DNA from: DASRDR01 sp963812945 [NCBI: uncultured Candidatus Rokubacteria bacterium]
Lineage (GTDB): Bacteria; Methylomirabilota; Methylomirabilia; Rokubacteriales
Length of the DNA stretch: 64,000 nucleotides
Assembly (NCBI GenBank): GCA_963812945.1
Contig: CAWEXD010000008.1
Span: 3,410,001 to 3,474,000, forward strand
Reading direction: 5' to 3'
Below the pieces are notes generated by a model that worked only from the letters and a program-made list of their open reading frames with translations, was not told the origin of the DNA and searched no databases. The translations under genes and the position numbers were made by a program. Below, one piece after another: positions 23,325 through 31,066 of the stretch; positions within the stretch are counted from its first letter, which is position 1, and every line of letters begins with the position of its first letter.

Positions 23325-24179
23325 TCAGGCCCTCCGGTCCCTGGAGATTCCGGTGATCGCGGTCGGAAGCGCGGGCGCCAGGATGTAGCCGCCGCGCCAC
23401 CCGGCAGGGCCCGTCCCCGCGTACGCGTGCATCGTGCCGGGCGCCAGGTGCTCGAGCGCCACCGCGACCGCGCAGAGGACGGCGTCCCAGCGGTCCTCGA
23501 TGGCCTTGAGCTCGGCGATGGGCATCGTCACCCGCGGCGCCCGGGCCACGAGGGCGCGCCAGCCTGGGGCGCGGCGATCGACGTATCCCGCCTCGAGGAC
23601 GCGCCGGCAGCGCGCGATGAAGGGCCGGAGGCCGCGCCTCACCCACAGGCGCGTCTGGCCGAACCGCCGGCGCTTGTAAGGCATGATGGCCGAGCCTCGG
23701 CGGTCGAGCCCGAACAGGAGCACCTGCAGCGCGTTCGGGTACACCTCGCGAATCGCCGGCCGCGCGCGCGCCGGGGGCACGTCCGGCGCCAGGCTCCCCG
23801 CCCCGTACCGCCGGCGGAGCCGGGCCGCGAAGCGCCGGAGGTCAGGCGCGAGCGGCGGGCTGTGCGTCGATGCGTGGAAGCGGCCGAACGCTCGCGACAC
23901 CAGATCGTCGCAGGGGCGCCGCCGGCGGCGGGACCCGCCGAGTCCCAGGAGGGGTGCGTCGATGCCGACGGCCGTCGGATGGCCATCGGCCTCCGCGGCG
24001 ATCCAGGCGAGGACGGCCGCGTGGCTCGGCAGGACATCAGGACCACCCGAGAGCCGTAGCGGGAAGGCCTGGCCCGCCAGCACGACGACACCCGAGGAGT
24101 TGGCGCGGCCCCACGCGAGGTCGACCCCGAGGAAGCGCGACGGGGCGAGGCGAGCGCCGTCTCGCCCCGGGCGGCTCAC
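23325..24179 (-). CDS. DUF429 (predicted RNase H-like nuclease) protein
   Basis: A 284-residue DUF429 protein: FLGVDLAWG is the first acidic strand of the RNase H-like fold, GIDAPL the second, and REVYPNALQ plus IEDRWDAVLCAVAVAL complete the pattern. A nuclease role is predicted for the fold but not proven for the family. The GTG start overlaps the TGA of the upstream CoA-transferase gene (GTGA), which favours translational coupling. Arg-rich stretches are present, as usual at this GC content. Confidence 0.8.
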   Translation of the reverse strand: MSRPGRDGARLAPSRFLGVDLAWGRANSSGVVVLAGQAFPLRLSGGPDVLPSHAAVLAWIAAEADGHPTAVGIDAPLLGLGGSRRRRRPCDDLVSRAFGRFHASTHSPPLAPDLRRFAARLRRRYGAGSLAPDVPPARARPAIREVYPNALQVLLFGLDRRGSAIMPYKRRRFGQTRLWVRRGLRPFIARCRRVLEAGYVDRRAPGWRALVARAPRVTMPIAELKAIEDRWDAVLCAVAVALEHLAPGTMHAYAGTGPAGWRGGYILAPALPTAITGISRDRRA

Positions 24180-24946
24180 TCCCGCCCGCGGGTCCAGAAG
24201 CCCTCCGGATCGAACCGCCGGATCACGGCCAGCTCCTCGTGCCCCGGCGGCGCCGTCTCGGCGACGTCCGGCGCGACCCGAAGCGCCCAGCCCGTCTGGG
24301 CCCGGACCTCCTCCACCGTCACCCCGGGGTGCGCGCTCGCCAGAACCATCTCGCGGCTCGCCGGATCGACGCGGAAGAGCCCGAGCGTGGTGATGACCGC
24401 GGACGGCCCACCCCCGGCGAGCCCCGTTCGCCCCCGCCAGTCGCCGCCGGTGCCGTGGCCCGGCGACGTCACGTAGTCGACCCGCTCGACGAACCGGCGG
24501 CGCTCGTGCGCCATGATGACCACGTGGCGGCGCGCGAGCGTCGCGATGTCGGCGGCGCCGCCGGAGCCCGGCAGGCGGACCTCGGCGCCGGGAGGGCCGA
24601 CGTAGGAGGTATTGAGGTTGCCGAAGCGGTCCACCTGGGCGCCGCCGATGAACCCGAGCGTCACGCGCCCCGCCTGCATCAGGCCCATGACCTCGCGCAT
24701 TTCGCAGCACCAGAGCGCCCCGGCCACGTTGGGCCCGTCCGACATCGTCACGAGGAAGCCCTGGGCCGGCGAGTCGCGGACGACGCCGTTCTCGAAGAGG
24801 CCCACCGCCGCCGGCGCGTGGGTCGACCGCGCCAGACAGAAGGCGAGGAGCGGCAGCCGCATGCCCACGAACACGACCTCGCCGTCCCGGATCTCACGCG
24901 CGGCCGCGGCCACCATGAGCTCGGCGCGTGTGTACGGGGGGGTCAC
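24176..24946 (-). CDS. CoA-transferase subunit beta (IpdB/GctB-like)
   Basis: A 256-residue CoA-transferase family I beta subunit: ELMVAAAAREIRDGEVVFVGM at the N-terminus, LGFIGGAQVDRFGNLNTSYVG and VRLPGSGGAADIATLA are the family signatures. It pairs with the alpha subunit encoded 10 bases upstream. Relatives transfer CoA (glutaconate, 3-oxoadipate) or, as IpdAB, hydrolyse a ring-opened CoA intermediate; the sequence alone does not decide. GTG start. Confidence 0.88.
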   Translation of the reverse strand: MTPPYTRAELMVAAAAREIRDGEVVFVGMRLPLLAFCLARSTHAPAAVGLFENGVVRDSPAQGFLVTMSDGPNVAGALWCCEMREVMGLMQAGRVTLGFIGGAQVDRFGNLNTSYVGPPGAEVRLPGSGGAADIATLARRHVVIMAHERRRFVERVDYVTSPGHGTGGDWRGRTGLAGGGPSAVITTLGLFRVDPASREMVLASAHPGVTVEEVRAQTGWALRVAPDVAETAPPGHEELAVIRRFDPEGFWTRGRE

Positions 24947-24956
24947 GGCCGCGCCC

Positions 24957-25853
24957 TCAGCACCGGTAGTCGACCGGGGCCGCGAGCCGGGCCGGGCCGG
25001 GCCGGAGCCGGTCGAGACGCTCGCGCCCGAGCTTCGCCAGGTAGGCGGCGTGGTCGCGGGGTCCCCGCACCCACTCGTCGAGCCACGCGGCCGCCCCCTC
25101 CGCGGTGGCGGAGCGGGCGTGCCAGTCCGCGTAGAGCGCGTGGTCGCGGTTCCAGTGCCCCTGGACGGGTGACGGGTGCGCGCCGCCCGGCAGGTGCACG
25201 ACGGCCGTCACCAGGAACCCGGGGAGGAGGGTCCGGTTGGGATCGCTCCGGATCACCTCGGGCAGGACGAGCTCCTCGGCGACCACGATCACCTTTCGGC
25301 TGGCCTTCCCGGCCGCCGCGCTCACCCCGGTCGGTCCCCAGACGTGGCAGCTTCCCTGGTCGTCCGCGCGCTGGACGTGGAGGATGGCGACGTCCGGCGC
25401 CAGCGCCGGCACCAGGACCAGCGGGTCGCCCGTGAACGGGCACGGGGCGACCCGGAGGCGCGGGTTCCGGGCGAGGACGTCAGTGCCGAGCAGGCTCCGG
25501 GTCGGCAGGTACGGGACGCCCTGCGCGGCCGCCTCGAGGGCCAGCGCGATGGAGAAGTTCGAGTGGTCCTCGATCTCGACACGGCGCGGGAGGCCCTGCT
25601 CGAGCGCCCGGCGGAACGCGTAGCCGGAGCCGTGCTGGACGTTGCCGACCCAGGCCGCCACGATCCGGCGCGCGCAGCCGGCCGCCACCAGCTGATCGAA
25701 GCACACGTCGGAGATCGGCCCGACGAGCGTCAGGTCGCGCCGGCCTTGCCGGATGAGCTCGTGGGCGGCCGCGAACGGGATGAGGCACTCGAGCGCCGTC
25801 CCGAGGGCGACGGTGGCGCCGTCCGGCACGTGGCGCCGGACCGCCTCCGCCAT
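24957..25853 (-). CDS. CoA-transferase subunit alpha (IpdA/GctA-like)
   Basis: A protein of about 298 residues with MAEAVRRHVPDGATVALG, IPFAAAHELIRQGRRDLTLVGPISD and the VQRADDQGSCHVWGP strand of CoA-transferase alpha subunits. It pairs with the beta subunit downstream. The start is uncertain. ATG 25853 has AAGG upstream, but related proteins usually have several residues before the AEAV motif. An in-frame TTG at 25892 would draw those residues from a REP-like repeat lying just upstream. Confidence 0.85.
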   Translation of the reverse strand: MAEAVRRHVPDGATVALGTALECLIPFAAAHELIRQGRRDLTLVGPISDVCFDQLVAAGCARRIVAAWVGNVQHGSGYAFRRALEQGLPRRVEIEDHSNFSIALALEAAAQGVPYLPTRSLLGTDVLARNPRLRVAPCPFTGDPLVLVPALAPDVAILHVQRADDQGSCHVWGPTGVSAAAGKASRKVIVVAEELVLPEVIRSDPNRTLLPGFLVTAVVHLPGGAHPSPVQGHWNRDHALYADWHARSATAEGAAAWLDEWVRGPRDHAAYLAKLGRERLDRLRPGPARLAAPVDYRC

Positions 25854-25866
25854 CGTGACGACCTTC

Positions 25867-25947
25867 GGGGTCAGACTTTGACTTCCGGACAATTCCAGCG
25901 ACCCAGGGAGGCATGCCCCGAATGTCCCGAAGTCAAAGTCTGACCCC
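25867..25947. repeat. REP-like inverted repeat element 1
   Basis: Perfect 19-base arms GGGGTCAGACTTTGACTTC (25867-25885) and its complement (25929-25947), extended by near-complementary bases and enclosing about 25 bases. It lies between the aminotransferase stop and the CoA-transferase start. A related element occurs at 38948-39038. Such GGGGTCAG repeats are probably non-autonomous elements mobilised by REP-associated transposases; no transposase gene is in the window. Confidence 0.85.
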
Positions 25948-25953
25948 GGCGGC

Positions 25954-27144
25954 TCAGCCCTCCAGCTTGGCGCAGGCGGCTTCGATCCGCTCGAGGCCTT
26001 CGCGGATCTGCGCGAGCCCGCACGCGTACGAGATGCGGAGATGCCGGTCCGAGCCGAAGTCCGCCCCCGGCACCACGGCCACGCGGGCCGCCTCCAGGAG
26101 GAAGGTCGTGACGTCCGTCGAGCCGGAGAGCGCCTGGCCGTTGAAGCGGCGGCCGAAGAGGCCGGAGACGTCCGGGAACGCGTAGAAGGCCCCCTGCGGC
26201 ATCGGGCAGCGGAAGCCGGGGATCCGGTTCAGGCCGGCGACGATCACGCGACGCCGCTGATCGAACTCGCCGGCCATCTTGGCGACCTCGTCCTGCGGTC
26301 CCCCGAGGGCCTCGACGGCCGCCCACTGGGCGATCGAGGTCGGGTTCGACGTGCACTGCCCCTGGAGATCGCCCATCGCCCGGACGATCTCGCGCGGGCC
26401 CGCCGCGAAGCCGATGCGCCAGCCGGTCATCGCGTACGCCTTCGAGCACGTGTTCACGACGATCGTCCGCGCCTTGATCTCCGGCCCGAGGGCCGCGATG
26501 CTCGGCACGCGCCCCTCGTAGGACAGGGCGTCGTAGCACTCGTCGGACACGACGTAGAAGCCTCGCTCGAGCGCGAGCGCGGCGACCTTCTCGAGGTCGG
26601 CGCGCGGAAAGACGGCGCCGCTCGGGTTGTTCGGGCTGTTGAGGATCAGGAGCTTGGTCCGCGGCGTCACCGCGGCGCGGAGCGCGGCCAGATCGAGCTG
26701 AAAGCCCCGGGCCTCGTCGGTCGGGACGGCGACGGGCACTCCCTCGCAGAGCCGCACCTGCTCGGTGTAGCTCACCCAGTAGGGCGAGGGCACGAGGACC
26801 TCGTCCCCCGGGTCGACCAGGACCGCGCAGATGTTGAAGAGCGTGTGCTTCGCGCCGACGGAGGCGATGACCTCGGCGGACTCGTAGGCCAGGCCGCTGT
26901 CACGCTTGAGCTTGGCGCAGATGGCGGACTTGAGCTCGGGGATCCCCCCCGCGTCGGTGTACTTCGTGAGCCCCTCGCGCAGGGCGCGGATCGCCGCGTC
27001 CTTGACGCGCTCCGGAGTGTCGAAGTCGGGCTCCCCGGCGGTGAAGGACAGCACGTCGATCCCCTGGGCCCGCAGGGCGCGGGCCCGGGACGCCAGGGCG
27101 AGGGTCGGGGACGGGGTGAGTCGGCGGGCGCGCTCGGCCAGCAT
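25954..27144 (-). CDS. class I/II pyridoxal-phosphate aminotransferase (aspartate aminotransferase-like)
   Basis: A 396-residue fold-type I aminotransferase of the Ib subgroup: FTAGEPDFDTPERVK, YTDAGGIPELKSAI, NSPNNPSGAV, SDECYDALSYEG and the PLP lysine in NTCSKAYAMTGWRIGF are all present, with the carboxylate-binding Arg in LRISYA. It probably transfers the amino group between aspartate and 2-oxoglutarate or related acids. ATG 27144 is preferred over GTG 27156 because the GAGGAG site directly abuts the GTG. First in a minus-strand run with the CoA-transferase genes, separated from them by a REP element. Confidence 0.92.
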   Translation of the reverse strand: MLAERARRLTPSPTLALASRARALRAQGIDVLSFTAGEPDFDTPERVKDAAIRALREGLTKYTDAGGIPELKSAICAKLKRDSGLAYESAEVIASVGAKHTLFNICAVLVDPGDEVLVPSPYWVSYTEQVRLCEGVPVAVPTDEARGFQLDLAALRAAVTPRTKLLILNSPNNPSGAVFPRADLEKVAALALERGFYVVSDECYDALSYEGRVPSIAALGPEIKARTIVVNTCSKAYAMTGWRIGFAAGPREIVRAMGDLQGQCTSNPTSIAQWAAVEALGGPQDEVAKMAGEFDQRRRVIVAGLNRIPGFRCPMPQGAFYAFPDVSGLFGRRFNGQALSGSTDVTTFLLEAARVAVVPGADFGSDRHLRISYACGLAQIREGLERIEAACAKLEG

Positions 27145-27184
27145 CGTTCGGGTCACTCCTCTTCTGGGGTGTCGGCTCCCGGCG

Positions 27185-27670
27185 TCAGCGACGCTTGAGC
27201 TTCTCCCGGAGCCGCTCCTCGACGCCGGCGGGGACGAGGCCCTTGACCGAGCCCCCGTAGCCGGCGACCTCCTTGATCAGGCGGGAGGAGATGTAGGAGT
27301 ACGCCTCGTGCGGCATGAGGAATACCGTCTCGATCTCCTCGCGCAGCTTCCGGTTCATCAGGGCCATCTGGAACTCGAACTCGAAGTCGGACACCGCGCG
27401 GATGCCGCGCACCACGGCCTGGGCGCCGACGCGGGACACGAGGTCGACCAGGAGGCCGTCGAAGACGACGACCTGGAGCTCGCCCAGGTGGCGCGTCGAC
27501 TCGCGGATCATCTCGATCCGCTCGTCGTCCGAGAACAGGGCCGTCTTCGCCGGGTTGGTCACCACGGCCACCACCAGCTCGTCGAAGATCCTGAGGCTCC
27601 GCTCGATCAAGTCCAGGTGGCCGTTGGTGAGCGGGTCGAACGAGCCGGGATAGACGGCGCGGACGTGCAC
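27185..27670 (-). CDS. coaD: phosphopantetheine adenylyltransferase
   Basis: A 161-residue CoaD, the usual family length. It transfers AMP from ATP to 4'-phosphopantetheine, the penultimate step of CoA synthesis. The nucleotidyltransferase motif YPGSFDPLTNGHLDLI and the VRGIRAVSDFEFEFQMALMNR and YSYISSRLIKEVA segments are diagnostic. The GTG start gives the family N-terminus. It lies between rsmD and the aminotransferase; rsmD-coaD adjacency is common in bacteria. Confidence 0.97.
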   Translation of the reverse strand: MHVRAVYPGSFDPLTNGHLDLIERSLRIFDELVVAVVTNPAKTALFSDDERIEMIRESTRHLGELQVVVFDGLLVDLVSRVGAQAVVRGIRAVSDFEFEFQMALMNRKLREEIETVFLMPHEAYSYISSRLIKEVAGYGGSVKGLVPAGVEERLREKLKRR

Positions 27671-27764
27671 GATGTCCCCCGGGTCGCGGGCTACGGGCAC
27701 CGCTGTGGTCGGCTCACGGCGCGAGGGTCAGCAGCGGATGGTAGCCGACGTCGATCTGATGCAC

Positions 27765-28346
27765 TCAGGGCCTCGAGCCGTCGGGAGTGTACCCTTCGGC
27801 TCTCAGGAAAGTCAAGGCAGTGTCGCCGAATTGACGCGGTCGACGATGCGCGGCGAATCCCGGCACGTCCGGCAGCACGGTCCGCGTGGAATGCTGCACG
27901 ACGACCTCCGTTCCCTCGCGGCAGACCCCCGCCGCCGCCAGCGCTTCCAGCGTGCGCCCGGCGAGCGTCGTCGCGTACGGCGGGTCGATGAACACGATGT
28001 CGAAGACGCCCTCCTGCGACCCGATCTCCGGAAGCGTGTGGAGGACGTCGCCGGCCAGCACCCGCGCGGCCGCGCGCGACGCCCCCAGCGCCGCCAGGTT
28101 CGCCCGGAGGGCACGGAGCGCCGCCTGCTCCTTCTCGACGAACACCACCCGCGCCGCGCCCCGGGAGAGCGCCTCGACTCCGACGGCTCCCGTGCCCGCG
28201 AAGAGGTCGAGCACTCGCGCGCCTGCAACGGCCGGTCCCAGGATATCGAAGAGGGTGACGCGCACCCGGTCGGCGGTGGGCCGAGTCTCCAGTCCGCGGG
28301 GCGCCCGGAGACGCCGCCCGCGGTCGTGGCCCCCGATGATGCGCAT
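27765..28346 (-). CDS. rsmD: 16S rRNA (guanine966-N2)-methyltransferase
   Basis: A 193-residue RsmD that methylates G966 of 16S rRNA during small-subunit assembly. The start MRIIGGHDRGRRLRAP, the motif RPTADRVRVTLFDIL, the SAM loop LDLFAGTGAVGVEALSRGA and the catalytic DPPY in FIDPPYATTL are diagnostic. It begins 8 bases after the recG stop, so recG-rsmD-coaD are probably co-transcribed. Confidence 0.96.
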   Translation of the reverse strand: MRIIGGHDRGRRLRAPRGLETRPTADRVRVTLFDILGPAVAGARVLDLFAGTGAVGVEALSRGAARVVFVEKEQAALRALRANLAALGASRAAARVLAGDVLHTLPEIGSQEGVFDIVFIDPPYATTLAGRTLEALAAAGVCREGTEVVVQHSTRTVLPDVPGFAAHRRPRQFGDTALTFLRAEGYTPDGSRP

Positions 28347-28354
28347 CGTATGCC

Positions 28355-30550
28355 CTATCCGATCGACGCCAGCTCGAGCCGCTCCCGCCAGCGGGCGACC
28401 AGCGCCTCTCTGAGCGCGCGATGCTCCGGGAGCCGGAGCCCCGGGTCGCGAGCGACCAGCTGCATCGCGTCCTGCCGCGCCTCCTCGAGCAGCCGGGCGT
28501 GGGTCAGGAGGCTGCCCGCCCGGAACTCGGGGAGCCCCGACTGGCGCGTCCCGAAGAACTCTCCGGGCCCCCGGATGCCGAGATCGACCTCGGCGAGGCG
28601 GAACCCATCCTGCGTCTTTTCCATCGCGTCGATGCGTTGCCGGGCTTCGTCGGACATGGGATGGTTCACCAGCAGAATGCAGTATGACCGCGCGGTGCCG
28701 CGGCCCACCCGACCCCGAAGCTGGTGGAGCTGGGCCAGGCCGAACCGCTCGGCGTGCTCGACCAGCATCACCGAAGCATTGGGCACGTCGATCCCGACCT
28801 CGATCACGGTGGTGGCCACGAGGACGTCGATCTCCCCGGCCTTGAAGGCCCGCATCACCGTGTCCTTGGCGTCGAAGGACAGGCGGCCGTGGACGAGCCC
28901 GACGCGGAAGTCGCGGAAGGGCCCGGCCTGGAGGCGTTCGGCCATCTCGGTCGCCGCCTTGAGGTCGCTCGCCTCCGTCTCTTCGACCAGTGGGCACACG
29001 ACGTAAGCCTGGCGCCCGGCCTTGAGCTCGTCGCGGACGAAGTCGTAGACCTTCTCCCGCCCAGACTCGTAGCGCAGCTTGGTCACGATGGGCGTTCGAC
29101 CGGGCGGCATCTGGTCGAGCACCGAGACGTCGAGGTCACCGTAGAGCGTCAGGGCGAGCGTGCGGGGGATCGGGGTCGCGGTCATGACGAGCACGTGGGG
29201 ATGCTCCCCCTTGCCGCGGAGGGACGCGCGCTGGAGCACGCCGAACCGGTGCTGCTCGTCCACCACCGCCAGGCCGAGCCGCTGAAGGGCCACCGTCTCC
29301 TGGATGAGGGCGTGCGTGCCCACGCCGATGGCGGCGGCGCCCGTGCGGAGGGCCTCGAGCGCGGTCTGCCGCTCCCGCGCGCGCTGGCCGGCGGAGAGCC
29401 ACGCGACGGTGAGCCCGAGCGGCTCGACGAGACCGCGCAGGGTCCGATAGTGCTGCTCGGCCAGGATCTCGGTCGGCGCCATGAGGACGGCCTGGCAACC
29501 GGCCTCCACCGCGGTCAGGAGCGCCATGACGGCCACGATCGTCTTGCCGGATCCGACGTCGCCCTGCAGGAGACGGTTCATCGGAACCGGGCGCGCCAGG
29601 TCCGACCGGATCTCGGACCAGACGCGCTGCTGCGCCGCCGTGAGGGCGAAGGGCAGGTCGGCGAGGAGCCGCCCGACGAGCGCGCCGGGCGGGGCGAGGG
29701 GCCGCCCCTGCTCGCGGGCCTGCCGCCGGCGCCTGAGCGTCAGGCCGACCTGCAGCACGAAGAAATCCTCGAAGGCGAACCGGCGGCGGGCCGCCTCCAC
29801 GTCCTCGAGCCGTTCCGGGAAGTGGACGGCCCGGTACGCCGCGGCCACCGGCAGGAGATCCCGCCGTCCGCGCAGCTCGTCGGGGAGGATGTCGGGAGCC
29901 TGGCCGGCGTAGGTGGTGACGATCCCGTGCAGGAGGGACCGGACCGCCCGCTGGAACAGGCCCTCGGTGAGCGCGTAGACGGGAACGACCCGGCCCATGT
30001 GGATCGAGCCTGGCTCGTCCTCCTCGACGATCTCGAAATCCGGCCCCTCCAGGACGACCCGTCGGTCCTTGGCGAGCGCCTTCTTGCCGTAGAGGACCAC
30101 CCGCTGGTCGCGCTTGAAGACCTGAGCGAGGTAGCCTCGGCCGAACCAGAGCGCCGTGAAATAGCCCGTCTGATCCCGGAAGGTGACCTGGACCGGGGCC
30201 CGGGAGCCGCGCCGGGGTGGCGCGACGCCGAAGACGGTCCCCTGCACCACCCCCGTCTCCCCGAGCGGGAGCTTGTGGAACGGCACGAACTGCCGGCGGT
30301 CCTGGTAGTCGCGCGGAAAGTGGTTCAGCCCGTCCCGGACGGTCAGGAGCCCCAGGCGCTCGAGGTGGCGGGCGCGCTGCGGCCCGACACCCTTGAGGTA
30401 CTGGAGGGGCGTGTCGAGGCCGGCGGGCGCCCCGGCAACCGGGCTCAAGGGGCGGGCGGCCCCGGGCGCGCGAGGTGCCAGGCTTGTCTCACCTCGGGAC
30501 CCATGGTATAGAACTGCGTCGCTCGGCGGCAAGGTGACCCCTCCGGGCAC
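28355..30550 (-). CDS. recG: ATP-dependent DNA helicase RecG
   Basis: A helicase of up to 731 residues that remodels stalled forks and Holliday junctions. The N-terminal wedge/OB domain begins at TPLQYLKGVGPQRA. Walker A is GDVGSGKT, the DEAH-type box VVDEQHRFG, and motifs TATPIPRTLALTLYGDLD, VLVATTVIEVGIDVPNA and QLRGRVGRG follow. The start is uncertain. The GTG at 30550 adds about 45 unconserved residues, overlaps the divergent rpmB promoter and leaves only 44 bases to rpmB; a start inside, such as TTG 30448, is possible. Heads the recG-rsmD-coaD run. Confidence 0.95.
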   Translation of the reverse strand: MPGGVTLPPSDAVLYHGSRGETSLAPRAPGAARPLSPVAGAPAGLDTPLQYLKGVGPQRARHLERLGLLTVRDGLNHFPRDYQDRRQFVPFHKLPLGETGVVQGTVFGVAPPRRGSRAPVQVTFRDQTGYFTALWFGRGYLAQVFKRDQRVVLYGKKALAKDRRVVLEGPDFEIVEEDEPGSIHMGRVVPVYALTEGLFQRAVRSLLHGIVTTYAGQAPDILPDELRGRRDLLPVAAAYRAVHFPERLEDVEAARRRFAFEDFFVLQVGLTLRRRRQAREQGRPLAPPGALVGRLLADLPFALTAAQQRVWSEIRSDLARPVPMNRLLQGDVGSGKTIVAVMALLTAVEAGCQAVLMAPTEILAEQHYRTLRGLVEPLGLTVAWLSAGQRARERQTALEALRTGAAAIGVGTHALIQETVALQRLGLAVVDEQHRFGVLQRASLRGKGEHPHVLVMTATPIPRTLALTLYGDLDVSVLDQMPPGRTPIVTKLRYESGREKVYDFVRDELKAGRQAYVVCPLVEETEASDLKAATEMAERLQAGPFRDFRVGLVHGRLSFDAKDTVMRAFKAGEIDVLVATTVIEVGIDVPNASVMLVEHAERFGLAQLHQLRGRVGRGTARSYCILLVNHPMSDEARQRIDAMEKTQDGFRLAEVDLGIRGPGEFFGTRQSGLPEFRAGSLLTHARLLEEARQDAMQLVARDPGLRLPEHRALREALVARWRERLELASIG
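30484..30512 (+). promoter_or_regulatory. sigma70 promoter of rpmB
   Basis: TTGTCT (30484-30489), 17-base spacer, TATAGA (30507-30512), 83 bases before the rpmB ATG. It lies within the longest possible recG reading frame on the other strand. Confidence 0.6.
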
Positions 30551-30594
30551 CCTGGATTCGCCGACGCTTCATCTCTCCCGAGGAGTCCACGAGC

Positions 30595-30786
30595 ATGGCC
30601 CAGCGCTGCGATATCTGTGGAAAAGGCCCCGTCGTGGGCAACCAGATCAGCCATGCGCACAATGTCTCCGCGCGCCGGTGGCTGCCGAACCTGGTGTCGA
30701 TGCGGGCGGTCGTGAAGGGCCGAACCAAGCGGGTACGCGTCTGCACACGCTGCCTGCGCGGAGGTAAGGTCGTCAAGGCCGTCTGA
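30595..30786 (+). CDS. rpmB: 50S ribosomal protein L28
   Basis: A 63-residue L28 of the zinc-binding type, with CxxC pairs at C5/C8 and C50/C53 (RCDICGKGP and CTRCLRGG) and the HAHNVSARRWLPNL rRNA-binding segment. AGGAG lies 9 bases upstream. It is transcribed divergently from recG with its own promoter and followed by a strong hairpin, so it is monocistronic. L33, often adjacent in other phyla, is not here. Confidence 0.97.
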   Translation: MAQRCDICGKGPVVGNQISHAHNVSARRWLPNLVSMRAVVKGRTKRVRVCTRCLRGGKVVKAV

Positions 30787-30792
30787 GGACCA

Positions 30793-30823
30793 GCCGCCGG
30801 GGGTGCCAGTCGCCCCCGGCGGC
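30793..30823 (+). terminator. hairpin downstream of rpmB
   Basis: Perfect 11-bp stem GCCGCCGGGGG/CCCCCGGCGGC with a 9-base loop, 6 bases after the rpmB stop. There is no T tract, so it may act as an RNA 3'-end stabiliser or a rho-assisted terminator. Confidence 0.55.
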
Positions 30824-30841
30824 CTGCGTTGAGAGTACCCA

Positions 30842-30874
30842 GGGGGTCAGGGCTGGCATCGACCCCCGACCCCC
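30842..30874. terminator. GC-rich hairpin after the second lysine-rich micro-ORF
   Basis: GGGGGTC (30842-30848) can pair with either of two tandem GACCCCC copies (30861-30867, 30868-30874). It lies 10 bases beyond the micro-ORF stop on the minus strand and in the convergent gap after rpmB, so it may serve both strands. No T tract. Confidence 0.4.
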
Positions 30875-30883
30875 GGTAGCACG

Positions 30884-30922
30884 CTACTTCTTCTTCTTCT
30901 TGGCCGCCTTCTTCTTCGCCAT
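30884..30922 (-). CDS. lysine-rich micro-ORF, 12 residues (second copy)
   Basis: The frame ATG 30922 to TAG 30884 encodes MAKKKAAKKKKK. A near-ideal ribosome site (GGGAGGTGATC) lies about 8 bases upstream. An almost identical 11-residue copy with the same leader lies 76 bases upstream, so the unit ribosome site plus peptide is duplicated. The strong ribosome sites and duplication argue for translation. Such a peptide could bind nucleic acid through charge, but no function is known. Confidence 0.5.
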   Translation of the reverse strand: MAKKKAAKKKKK

Positions 30923-30960
30923 CTGATGATCACCTCCCTCCGTCACGTCTTGGTCCCGGA

Positions 30961-30979
30961 AAGGGGCTGCACCCCCCTT
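30961..30979 (-). other. small hairpin between the two micro-ORFs
   Basis: AAGGGG/CCCCTT with a 7-base loop, followed on the minus strand by TTCC. It is a possible weak terminator or processing site separating the two micro-ORFs. Confidence 0.3.
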
Positions 30980-30997
30980 CAAGCGGTTCCCTCGACG

Positions 30998-31033
30998 CTA
31001 CTTCTTCTTCTTCGCGGCCTTCTTCTTCGCCAT
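30998..31033 (-). CDS. lysine-rich micro-ORF, 11 residues (first copy)
   Basis: The frame ATG 31033 to TAG 30998 encodes MAKKKAAKKKK. AAGGAGGTGAG lies 7 bases upstream, one of the best ribosome sites in the window. It begins 33 bases after the stop of the AbiEi-like gene on the same strand, so it may be co-transcribed with it. A second copy follows. No family can be assigned to so short a peptide. Confidence 0.5.
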   Translation of the reverse strand: MAKKKAAKKKK

Positions 31034-31066
31034 CGTGCTCACCTCCTTCCGTCGCCTCTCGCGAGG

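Noticed and set aside
25867-25947. Inverted repeat considered as an insertion-sequence end or integration site
   Set aside because: The whole element is about 81 bp, carries no gene and shows no obvious target duplication; a REP-like repeat fits better.
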